From Aurantimonas marina (GTDB taxonomy: Bacteria; Pseudomonadota; Alphaproteobacteria; Rhizobiales; Rhizobiaceae): a stretch of DNA of 64,000 nucleotides. The stretch is taken from positions 1 to 64,000 of the forward strand of contig NZ_JADDXW010000010.1 of assembly GCF_017183135.1 (NCBI RefSeq), in the 5' to 3' direction. Positions 57,263 to 64,000 of the stretch are shown in pieces; the first letter of the stretch is position 1; each line of letters begins with the position of its first letter. Below the pieces are notes generated by a model. The model searched no databases, had not been told where the DNA came from, and saw only the letters and a program-made list of their open reading frames with translations. A program made the position numbers and the translations under genes.

Positions 57263-58090
57263 TCAGTTGGCGAGCTTGGAGGCGAACAGCGCCAGCGCCT
57301 TCTGATAGACACCGGCCCGGTTCCAGTCACGCAACACCGAGAAATTCGGCTGGCCTTCCTGATATCCGGCGCCCGGCCGCCAGCCATGCTGACGTAGGAA
57401 GTTGGCGGTCGAGGCAAGGACGTCGGCCTTGGAATTGATCAGATCGCGCCGGCCGTTGCCGTCGCCATCGACGGCGAAGCGCAGATAGTTCTTGGCCAGA
57501 AACTGGGTCTGGCCGATCTCGCCGGCCCAGGCGCCGCGCATCTTCTCCGGTCGCATGTCGCCGCGATCGACGATGGCCAGCGCCGCTAGCAACTCTTCGG
57601 TGAAGAAGGCCGAACGGCGGCAGTCATAAGCCAGTGTCGCCAAGGAGTTGAAGATGTTCATATTGCCGGAATTGGCGCCGAAGCCGGTCTCCATGCCCCA
57701 GATCGCGACGATGACTTCCTTCTGAACGCCATAGCGCTGTTCGATCGAGTTCAACAGGCCGGCATTCTGCTGGATGATGCGCTTGCCCTTCTTGACGAAG
57801 GAGGCCGGCGCCCGGCGCTGCATGAAGGCATCGAGCGACAGCTTCATCGAATGCTGGTTGCGGTCAAGGCTGATCACCTTGCTGCTGTATTTCGTCGGCA
57901 TCAGCGCGGAATTGATCGTGCCTCCCGAAATGCCTGCCCTCTGCGCCTCCTGGGCGAACTGCTGCTTCCATTGGTTGAAGCCGCCGGGACCATTGCCGCA
58001 CTGGGCGGCGAGCGCGGGAGCGGTGGTCACGCCAAGCGCCAGCGCCACCGTTGCCGCAAGCCCCCGGATGGATGTCAGTCGAGCCTTCAT
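57263..58090 (-). CDS. Lytic murein transglycosylase, MltB/SLT_2 (GH103) type
   Basis: Cleaves peptidoglycan glycan strands with anhydro-muramic ends. The 275-residue precursor has a signal peptide (to TTAPALAAQ) and no lipobox. The catalytic Glu134 lies in AIWGMETGFGANSG. Other family parts are NIFNSLATLAYDCRRSAFF, GAWAGEIGQTQFLAKNYLRFAVD (split at AKNYL) and ASTANFLRQHGW. AAGGAAAACCCC precedes the ATG at 58090. The C-terminal PG-binding domain of longer relatives is missing. Confidence 0.92.
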   Translation of the reverse strand: MKARLTSIRGLAATVALALGVTTAPALAAQCGNGPGGFNQWKQQFAQEAQRAGISGGTINSALMPTKYSSKVISLDRNQHSMKLSLDAFMQRRAPASFVKKGKRIIQQNAGLLNSIEQRYGVQKEVIVAIWGMETGFGANSGNMNIFNSLATLAYDCRRSAFFTEELLAALAIVDRGDMRPEKMRGAWAGEIGQTQFLAKNYLRFAVDGDGNGRRDLINSKADVLASTANFLRQHGWRPGAGYQEGQPNFSVLRDWNRAGVYQKALALFASKLAN

Positions 58091-58502
58091 GGGGTTTTCC
58101 TTGTTCAGATAGATGGATAGCGACCGCCTGGGCTGGCCGCGTGTCGAAGTTACAGGATCAGGCAGACATCGATCCGCCGATAATACAGGCGTAACGCTGA
58201 CCGGGTTGCCGCCGCTTTCGTCGCCAGGCAACGAAACCATTCAGCTTTTCTTATCCTATTCGGCTATCCTTGCGTAGTGCAGGGAAGCGACAACGTCCTG
58301 TGGCGTAACACATCGGACGAACGGAACGTTCCTGCGACGGCCGTGCGGGTCACGCGGCAGCGCGTGGCTGTGGCTATGCGAGGGAACCACCGAAGCGCTA
58401 ATCCGGCGCCGGCTGCGGAATGGCCGCAACGATCCTCGGGCACACCGGATCGGCCCCTCGCCCTTAACGATTTTTTGCCGGGCCATCTTGCAGATTGCCG
58501 GC
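58091..58502. other. Intergenic region between divergent transglycosylase and GGDEF-EAL genes
   Basis: I see no gene in these 412 bases. They must contain the promoters for both divergent neighbours. I could not single out convincing -35/-10 boxes, and saw no operator-like palindrome of note. Confidence 0.4.
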
Positions 58503-61022
58503 ATGAACGATGCCGACTCAAACGCTCTATCCCATTCACTCAGCGCGCTATCCGACGGCAGGGAGGCGGAACGCTGGCGCTTCGCACTGGAAAGCGCCGA
58601 CTCCGGGGTCTGGGATGCCGACCTTGTCGCGGGGACATGCTACTACTCGCCCAGTTGGAAGCGGATGCTGGGCTACGCGGCCGACGAGCTCGACGATGAT
58701 CCCGATTTGTGGCTCGCTTTCGTGCATCCGGCCGACCGGCAATCGGCCATCACCAGCGGCGATCGTCACGTCGCTGGCGAAACGGTACGGATCGAGACCG
58801 AGTTCCGATTGCGGCACAAGGACGGCCGCTGGATCTGGGTTCTCGACCGCGGGCAGGTGGTGGAACGCGATTCGAGCGGCCGGCCGACGCGCATGATCGG
58901 CGCGCAGACCGACATCACCGCTCAAAAGAATGTGGAGCGCCAGCTGGCGCTGCTCAACGAGCGTATTCAACTGGCGCTCGATGCGGGCCAGGTCGGCCTG
59001 TGGCAGTTCGAGACCGAGAGCGGCCGCCTCGTCTGGGATCAACGCATACGCGACATCTATGGCATCGGCCCTGGTCCCGCCGAGGTGCCACGTTCGACCT
59101 GGCACGAGCACCTTCACCCGGACGATGCCGCCGCGGCCGAGCGTGCCATCGCGATCACGGCCGAAACCGGCGAGCCAATGAAGACCTCCTACCGGATCGT
59201 CAAGCCGAACGGCGAAATCCGGCATCTGCAGGCGCTCGCCCGGCGGGTCCACTATAGCGACGCGCCGCCGCTGCTTGTCGGCAGCGTCTGGGACATCACC
59301 GAGCAGGTGCAAAACGCCGCGGCACTCGCCGCCGAAAAGGAATGTCTGCGCATCACGCTTCAGTCGATCGGCGACGCGGTCATCAGCACCGATGTCGGCA
59401 ACCGCATCACCTTCGCCAATCCCGCCGCGGCGCGCCTGCTGTTCAGAATCGAGTCGACGCTGGTCGGAGCCAATATCGACGATGTCTTTCCCCTGATCGA
59501 CGAAGAGACCGAGGCGCCGCTCGCCTCCTCGACCCGCCGGGCTGTCCTGTCGCGCCGCACTATCGACCGCGAAGAAAATGCGATTTTTGTGCGAGACGAC
59601 GGCAACCGGCGGGCGGTCCGCGATCTTGCCTCGCCGATCATCGATCCAGACGGCCAGGTCATCGGCGCAGTTCTGGTGATCCAGGACATCACCAATGCCC
59701 GTGCGCTGCAGCGCCAACTCGCCTACGCTGCGCGGCACGACCCCTTGACCGGTCTTTTGAACAGAGGGGCGTTTGAGGAAAACTTGCAGGCCGCCATTGG
59801 CAGTCGGGACTGCGCACTTCTCTATCTGGATCTCGATCGCTTCAAGATGATCAACGATACGGTTGGCCACGCGGCGGGCGACGCATTGCTGAAGATGGTC
59901 GCGCGCACGCTGACGGGATTTCTGCCGCGCGAGACCGTCGTGGGACGTCTGGGCGGCGACGAATTCGCCGCCGTGGTTCCGGTCGCCGATATGGACGACG
60001 CGACCACGATCGCCTCGGGGCTGCTCGCCGAAATTCGTACCCGCCGGCTACATTGGGGCGGCAAACACCACGAGATCGGAGCCAGCATCGGTATCGCGGC
60101 GATCGATGATCCGGGGTTGGATCTCGAAACCGCCACCGCGCGCGCCGATGCCGCCTGCTACGCCGCGAAATCCGCGGGGCGCAACCGCGTGTCCGCCTAC
60201 TCGGCCGGCGTCGGGGCCGCGCAACGCAATCTGGCTCAGATCCAGGTCGCATCTGGCTTGGCCGACGCTCTGGCCGAGCGGCGCCTGGTGGTCTTCGGGC
60301 AGGAGGTTCGCGATCTCGACGCCCCTTCCCGACCGGGCCACCATATCGAGATCCTTTGTCGAATGATGGCCGCGGACGGCTCGATCATTCCGCCCGGGCA
60401 GTTCATTCCGGCCGCGGAGCGATTTGGCCTGATGGGCTCTGTCGACCGCTGGATCATCGAGCATACGCTTGAAACCCATGCCGCCAGCCTGAGGGCGAAC
60501 GGCTTGTCGGTCGCCATCAATCTGTCGGCCAATACCCTGAGCGACCCCGAGCTTTGGCCGTTCGTCAAGACAGTCATCGAACGCACCAAGGTCGAGCCGG
60601 CCTGTCTCGTCTTCGAGATCACCGAGACGGCGGCGGTCGACAATTTCGCCGCGGCCGAACGTTTCGTCCGCGACGCCCGCAGGGCCGGTTGCCGCATCAG
60701 TCTCGACGATTTCGGCGCGGGCTTGAGTTCCTTCGCCTATCTCAAACGCTTCCGGGTCGACAGCATCAAGATCGACGGCGCCTTTGTCCGAAACTTGGCG
60801 AAAAGCCGCTTCGATCGAGCGGTCGTCGCCTCGATCGGTACGATCGCCCACGAGTTGGGCGTCGATGTCATCGCCGAGCGGATCGAGGATGCCGAATCCG
60901 TCACCATTCTGCGATCGCTCGGCATCGGCTATGGTCAGGGATTTCTCTTCCACCAGCCGCAGCCGCTCGACGAGCTGTTGCAGGCGCGACAACAGAACGC
61001 GGATATTCGCAGAGCGAGTTGA
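58503..61022 (+). CDS. PAS-GGDEF-EAL cyclic-di-GMP signalling protein
   Basis: Cytoplasmic protein of 839 residues without membrane helices. Three PAS domains lie at roughly 25-145, 155-270 and 280-395; the first two have the PAS_3 endings (WVLDRGQVVERDSSG, LLVGSVWDITEQ). The GGDEF domain (about 405-565) has an intact GRLGGDEFAAVV with GGDEF at 484-488, but no RxxD inhibitory site five residues before it. The EAL domain (about 580-830) has EIL in place of EAL (Glu616 kept), then NLSANTL, EITETAAV, LDDFGAGLSS, IKIDG and VIAERIED. Metal-binding acids seem kept, so both synthesis and breakdown of c-di-GMP are possible. Start at 58503; a TTG at 58488 is the alternative. Confidence 0.92.
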   Translation: MNDADSNALSHSLSALSDGREAERWRFALESADSGVWDADLVAGTCYYSPSWKRMLGYAADELDDDPDLWLAFVHPADRQSAITSGDRHVAGETVRIETEFRLRHKDGRWIWVLDRGQVVERDSSGRPTRMIGAQTDITAQKNVERQLALLNERIQLALDAGQVGLWQFETESGRLVWDQRIRDIYGIGPGPAEVPRSTWHEHLHPDDAAAAERAIAITAETGEPMKTSYRIVKPNGEIRHLQALARRVHYSDAPPLLVGSVWDITEQVQNAAALAAEKECLRITLQSIGDAVISTDVGNRITFANPAAARLLFRIESTLVGANIDDVFPLIDEETEAPLASSTRRAVLSRRTIDREENAIFVRDDGNRRAVRDLASPIIDPDGQVIGAVLVIQDITNARALQRQLAYAARHDPLTGLLNRGAFEENLQAAIGSRDCALLYLDLDRFKMINDTVGHAAGDALLKMVARTLTGFLPRETVVGRLGGDEFAAVVPVADMDDATTIASGLLAEIRTRRLHWGGKHHEIGASIGIAAIDDPGLDLETATARADAACYAAKSAGRNRVSAYSAGVGAAQRNLAQIQVASGLADALAERRLVVFGQEVRDLDAPSRPGHHIEILCRMMAADGSIIPPGQFIPAAERFGLMGSVDRWIIEHTLETHAASLRANGLSVAINLSANTLSDPELWPFVKTVIERTKVEPACLVFEITETAAVDNFAAAERFVRDARRAGCRISLDDFGAGLSSFAYLKRFRVDSIKIDGAFVRNLAKSRFDRAVVASIGTIAHELGVDVIAERIEDAESVTILRSLGIGYGQGFLFHQPQPLDELLQARQQNADIRRAS

Positions 61023-61131
61023 CGGCCCATCCTGGAGCTGTGATGCGAGCAAGGTGGGCGGACCAGTACGGTGGAATAACCAACGAGCGAATCCAAGCAT
61101 CGCGCGACCGCGTTCAGTGTCGTTTGATGCT

Positions 61132-61992
61132 CTAGTGCGCGGTCAGAACCGGCACCGTGGCTTTGGCGATGATGTGGCGCGTCGTGCCCCCGAATATCAT
61201 CTGTCGCAGGCGACTTTGGGTGTAGGCGCCCTTGATCAGGAGATCGCCGCCCAGCGCCTGCACGTGCTCCAGCACAGCTTGGCCGGGCGAGGCCTCGCCG
61301 GCGCGCGTGGTCGCTTCGGCTGGGATGCCCGAGCGTGCCAGATTGCGCGCCAAGCTCTCGCCGGGCGGCCCGTCGACGTCCCAACCTTCCACCGTCAGAA
61401 CGATCACGCGCTGCGCCTTTCGCAGGATCGGCATGGCCAGCGCTACGGTTCTGGCGGTTTCCGTGCTGCCATTCCAGGCGATCACGACGGTCTTGCCGAT
61501 CGTCTTCGCTCCCGACGGAGGCACCAGCAGCAGCGGCCGGCCACTTTCGAAGAGCGCCGCCTCGACGGTTGCGACCCGCGTCGGCTCGCCGGCCGCGTTC
61601 GGGCGACCCAGCACGATCAGGTCGAACAGCCGACCGTAACTGCCGATATGCATGTCCGTCGCCAGTCGCCCGCCGGCCCAGCCGGAGGAGGGTGCGGTCG
61701 AACCGTCACTAGCGGTCGAACCGTCACTATAGGAAGGCACGCCGGCCTGGCTCATGAACTCATCGAAGGCGCGACGAGCCGTGTCCATGAGTTCGTGTTG
61801 CGAATCGAGGTCGAGCGGCGGCGAGGCGACGATGAATTCCGCCGAAACGACCTCCGGTACTTCGGGGCGCAGCGCGATGCCCTCAATGTAGCTACCGAAC
61901 ATGTCGGCCACGAGACGCGCCGTCCCCAGCACCGGCCACATCCGGCCATCCGAATTGACCGGAACGAGAATGTTCCTCATGGCACTTGTCAT
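61132..61992 (-). CDS. Universal stress protein, two-domain UspA type
   Basis: 286 residues. The N-terminal half starts MRNILVPVNSDGRMW and is a weak Usp domain. The C-terminal half is clearer: VVIAWNGSTETARTVALA, VIVLTVEGWD, and the nucleotide-binding end LLIKGAYTQSRLRQMIFGG with THRHIIAKATVPVL-like residues (TRHIIAKATVPVL). Two starts are possible, 61992 or 61980 (MRNILV); neither has a good ribosome-binding site. A palindromic repeat begins ten bases upstream. In the linker, an 18-base tandem duplication adds six residues. Confidence 0.85.
   Translation of the reverse strand: MTSAMRNILVPVNSDGRMWPVLGTARLVADMFGSYIEGIALRPEVPEVVSAEFIVASPPLDLDSQHELMDTARRAFDEFMSQAGVPSYSDGSTASDGSTAPSSGWAGGRLATDMHIGSYGRLFDLIVLGRPNAAGEPTRVATVEAALFESGRPLLLVPPSGAKTIGKTVVIAWNGSTETARTVALAMPILRKAQRVIVLTVEGWDVDGPPGESLARNLARSGIPAEATTRAGEASPGQAVLEHVQALGGDLLIKGAYTQSRLRQMIFGGTTRHIIAKATVPVLTAH
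61694..61729. repeat. Two perfect 18-bp tandem repeats within the universal stress protein gene
   Basis: The unit GCGGTCGAACCGTCACTA occurs twice in a row (61694-61711, 61712-61729). In the gene it encodes SDGSTA twice, in a Ser/Gly-rich linker between the two halves. The copies are identical, so the duplication is recent or unstable. Confidence 0.9.
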
Positions 61993-62001
61993 TCAACGCT
62001 G

Positions 62002-62094
62002 GAGCATCGGACCAAAAAGCGGAATCCGGTTTTTGGATAACTCCGATGCTCAATCAAAGTGTTAGCGCATCCTTTGTGCGTCCCGATGGACGCA
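62002..62094. repeat. Palindromic intergenic repeat element
   Basis: Nested inverted repeats: GAGCATCGGA (62002-62011) with TCCGATGCTC (62042-62051), enclosing CCAAAAA (62012-62018) with TTTTTGG (62030-62036). A second hairpin follows, TGCGTCC (62077-62083) with GGACGCA (62088-62094). This layout resembles the dispersed palindromic elements common between genes in Rhizobiales. One arm has a likely decayed match at 1178-1203. Confidence 0.7.
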
Positions 62095-62608
62095 CGGCGC
62101 GCTAGAGAGCAGGCTTGAAATCCGCAGACCACGGGCGCCGTCCCGAGTGTCATTGTCCGCATGTGAAATATACAGGCAATACGAAATCCAGGAGTGGCTA
62201 GGGAGAGCCTTCTACGACTTTAGCGGCTCATCAGCCACTCCCGGAAACCTGTCAGTGAGAAGCCGCTACGCGGGGACCCGAACATCAGCCCCGGCGGTTG
62301 TCGCGGCATCGTACATAGGTGGTTCCATGGAGACCTCCCGGCGTCTGATACGCAAGGAAAAGACTACGCCCGCACCTCGCGGCGTCAAGGGAATTTTTCG
62401 CCGTTTTGCGCCGATTCGCGACGGCCGGTCGTGATCGCACCGCCACGGAGCCTGGAGCGACCTGTGATCGGCACCCGTTCGCAGGGCCCGCGACCGCATC
62501 GCCGGGGCGTCCGAAATTTTGAGGGTCTACCCCGTTTGAGGGATGCGGGACGGACGTTTTAATGCTGGAATAGCATAGTTCTTCGGGAGGCATCAGCCTC
62601 GCGAAAGC
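62095..62608. other. Structured intergenic region without a supported protein gene
   Basis: Two features stand out: GGAGTGGCT (62191-62199) is perfectly inverted as AGCCACTCC (62233-62241), and GAGGC/GCCTC (62587-62600) forms a tight hairpin. A weak 35-codon frame (62326-62433, basic product) is the only coding candidate, and I do not trust it. The region ends at a strong plus-strand terminator, so a small RNA or short transcript is possible. Confidence 0.4.
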
Positions 62609-62656
62609 TCATCGCTCGCCGTCAACTGCCCCAAGAAACGGCGAGCGATGATTTTG
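62609..62656 (+). terminator. Strong rho-independent terminator-like hairpin
   Basis: TCATCGCTCGCCGT (62609-62622) and ACGGCGAGCGATGA (62638-62651) form a perfect 14-base stem with a 15-base loop, followed by TTTTGATT on the plus strand. No annotated plus-strand gene ends here, so it implies an unannotated transcript from the preceding 500 bases. Confidence 0.75.
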
Positions 62657-62929
62657 ATTCGCGCGTCCGCTCCCAACGGCTGCGGCGCTGTGGGCGCGCC
62701 CGCCCTCGCCACCCGCCGGCAACCCCGTCGCCTTGGAACGAGGCCGAAATCGGCTGCGCCATCCGATGGACGATGGCGAGCCGGATCGGTTCACCCGCTT
62801 CAGATCGTGAGACCGTGAATTGCCCGTCCTCAGGCTAGCGCGTATGTTCGACCCACCGGATTGTCCGGCACGGGCCCGGGCCAGCTCGTCGCGTTGCGCC
62901 TGGCCCCTCCGACAGGGAGGTCCTTCGAA

Positions 62930-63172
62930 ATGAAATTCCTCGTTCTTGCGGCGGCGGCGGCAGTGGGCTTTGTCAGCCCGGCCTTCGCTTTCCAGTGTCC
63001 CGCCGACATCGCAACCATCGATCAGGCAATGGCGGCCAGGCAATTGAGCGATGCCGACCGCGCCAAGGTCAACGCTCTTCGTGAAGAGGGCGCGCGACTG
63101 CACGCGGCCGGCTCGCACGCACAATCGGTGCAAAAACTCGCCGAAGCGAAACGGATGCTGGGCGTCCAGTAG
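62930..63172 (+). CDS. Small secreted protein of unknown function
   Basis: 80 residues. The signal peptide is MKFLVLAAAAAVGFVSPAFA. The mature part is about 60 residues, with one Cys near the start (FQCPADIATIDQAMAARQLS) and a helical, charged region (ADRAKVNALREEGARLHAAG, AQSVQKLAEAKRMLGVQ). GGGAGG precedes the ATG at 62930. I recognise no named family with certainty; the helix-turn-helix arrangement recalls small alphaproteobacterial periplasmic proteins. Convergent with the PBP gene. Confidence 0.75.
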   Translation: MKFLVLAAAAAVGFVSPAFAFQCPADIATIDQAMAARQLSDADRAKVNALREEGARLHAAGSHAQSVQKLAEAKRMLGVQ

Positions 63173-63238
63173 CGACGCTCCCGCCTGCAAGCGGGCGGAC
63201 GGGGGAAAAACGCCCGCGACCGTTCGACAATCAGGCGA

Positions 63239-64000
63239 TCAGCCGCCGAACAAGCGCCGGAAGATGGAACGGTCGCTCGCCCGCCCGGACCCGACCCGTC
63301 CCTCCACCGTCACACCCGGCGGGGGTGGGCCATCGGAAATCACGACGCCCTCGCCGCCAACGGCAGCGGGCGGAACGGGCGCACCGGCCTGATTGTAATA
63401 CTGATCCTCGCGGACCGGCATCTCGGAATCGTAATAGCGATCGTCGCCGTAACCGCTATCGGCGGTGAGCGGCGCCTCCGCCTCGCCGATCCGATAGTCG
63501 CCGGGCAGCGGTACGGCCGGCAAGCCTTTATGGGCGGCGGTCATGAAGTCGTGCCAGGCCTGCGCAGGCAACGAGCCGCCGGTGACCTTCTGCATCTTGG
63601 CGCCATTGTCGTTGCCGAGCCAGACGCCGGTGGTCAGATTGGCGGTGTAGCCGAGGAACCATGCGTCCTTGTAGTCCTGGGTCGTGCCGGTCTTGCCGGC
63701 CGCCTGCCACCCCTCGATCGCCGCCTTACGGCCGGTGCCGCCGGTGACGACGCGGGTGAGCATGGCGTTCATCATGCCGACGATGTCCTCGGAAACGATG
63801 ATCGGCGGGACCTCGGCGCCGCGCTCCCACAGCACCTTCCCGCTCTCGGTCGTGATGCGGTTGACCAAGTGCGGCGTTGCCCGGTAGCCGCCATTGGCGA
63901 AGGGAGCGAAGGCGCCGGTGAGTTCCAGCAGCGAAACTTCCGAGGTTCCGAGCGCGATCGATGCATTGTCGACCATCGGTGACTTGATGCCCATCCGCTG
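63239..64000 (-). CDS. Class A penicillin-binding protein (PBP1A type), C-terminal part (runs off right edge)
   Basis: The frame enters from the right edge and ends at 63239, giving at least 253 residues. It carries the end of the transpeptidase domain: IALGTSEVSLLELTGAFAPF, the KTG motif in GWQAAGKTGTTQDYKDAWF, GYTANLTTGVWLGND and GGSLPAQAWHDFM. A long, low-complexity Gly/Pro/Tyr/acidic tail of about 90 residues follows and ends FRRLFGG. The glycosyltransferase domain and the active-site SxxK lie outside the window. The pattern fits PBP1A-family enzymes that polymerise and cross-link peptidoglycan. Confidence 0.92.
   Translation of the reverse strand, partial: QRMGIKSPMVDNASIALGTSEVSLLELTGAFAPFANGGYRATPHLVNRITTESGKVLWERGAEVPPIIVSEDIVGMMNAMLTRVVTGGTGRKAAIEGWQAAGKTGTTQDYKDAWFLGYTANLTTGVWLGNDNGAKMQKVTGGSLPAQAWHDFMTAAHKGLPAVPLPGDYRIGEAEAPLTADSGYGDDRYYDSEMPVREDQYYNQAGAPVPPAAVGGEGVVISDGPPPPGVTVEGRVGSGRASDRSIFRRLFGG

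Noticed and set aside
62147-62434. 95-codon frame in the region upstream of the small secreted protein
   Set aside because: No ribosome-binding site, low-complexity translation, and it overlaps the inverted repeat at 62191-62241; the 3' 35 codons alone are not convincing either.
62285-62593. 102-codon minus-strand frame in the same region
   Set aside because: No start signal and no resemblance to a protein family.

Overview
The window reads as chromosome of a high-GC alphaproteobacterium, most likely of the Hyphomicrobiales (Rhizobiales). Pointers are a thiC-thiO-thiS-thiG-thiE-thiD operon under a TPP riboswitch, a fructose-type frcR//frcBCA locus, betC and betI-betA genes, a DUF2585 gene, a globin-coupled chemoreceptor and many ATGA/GTGA stop-start overlaps. 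No rRNA, tRNA, CRISPR array, transposase or integrase was seen. Both ends cut genes: a chemoreceptor on the left and a class A penicillin-binding protein on the right.

Layout: 1-847 is a partial chemoreceptor. 1212-6690 is the thiamine operon with its riboswitch. 6802-11238 is a CUT1 sugar ABC transporter. 11575-12489 is a lipoprotein DD-carboxypeptidase. 12717-18999 is a six-gene catabolic operon (SMP-30 lactonase, aldehyde dehydrogenase, SDR, GST-like, thiolase, tartrate/malate dehydrogenase-like), closed by a bidirectional terminator. 19093-22622 is a Cpx-like envelope-stress module: a Met-rich LTxxQ periplasmic protein divergent from an OmpR-type regulator and kinase, followed by an RcnB-like gene. 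22689-26955 holds PPK2, a YbfB-type MFS transporter, DUF302, an alpha/beta hydrolase and a DsrE-like protein. 27022-34413 holds otsA, otsB, a muramidase and ugpCEAB. 34609-42369 is osmoprotectant-related: choline sulfatase, a TAXI-type TRAP permease with DUF1850, then betA and betI with a clear palindromic operator. Between them lie a polymorphic-toxin remnant with a DUF2019 immunity-like gene, and DUF805.

42562-47253 holds a 5'-nucleotidase, DUF2585 and a FecR-CHASE2/cyclase pair. 47315-50236 is an inserted-looking segment: a two-heme oxidoreductase gene lies between two 136-bp direct repeats, each encoding the last 45 codons of a ROK regulator. 50104-54592 is the ROK regulator divergent from frcBCA. 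54650-64000 carries a globin-coupled chemoreceptor, a GST-like gene, a lytic transglycosylase, a PAS-GGDEF-EAL protein, a universal stress protein, a structured non-coding region, a small secreted protein and the PBP1A-like end.

Themes are import of sugars, glycerol-3-phosphate and osmolytes, compatible-solute synthesis (trehalose, betaine), cell-wall turnover and signalling. All three ABC transporters have a GC-rich stem-loop directly after the binding-protein gene. The items most worth a second look are the ROK-repeat-flanked heme gene, the Met-rich Cpx-like module with a shared upstream motif, the catabolic operon of unknown substrate, and the structured intergenic region before 62930.
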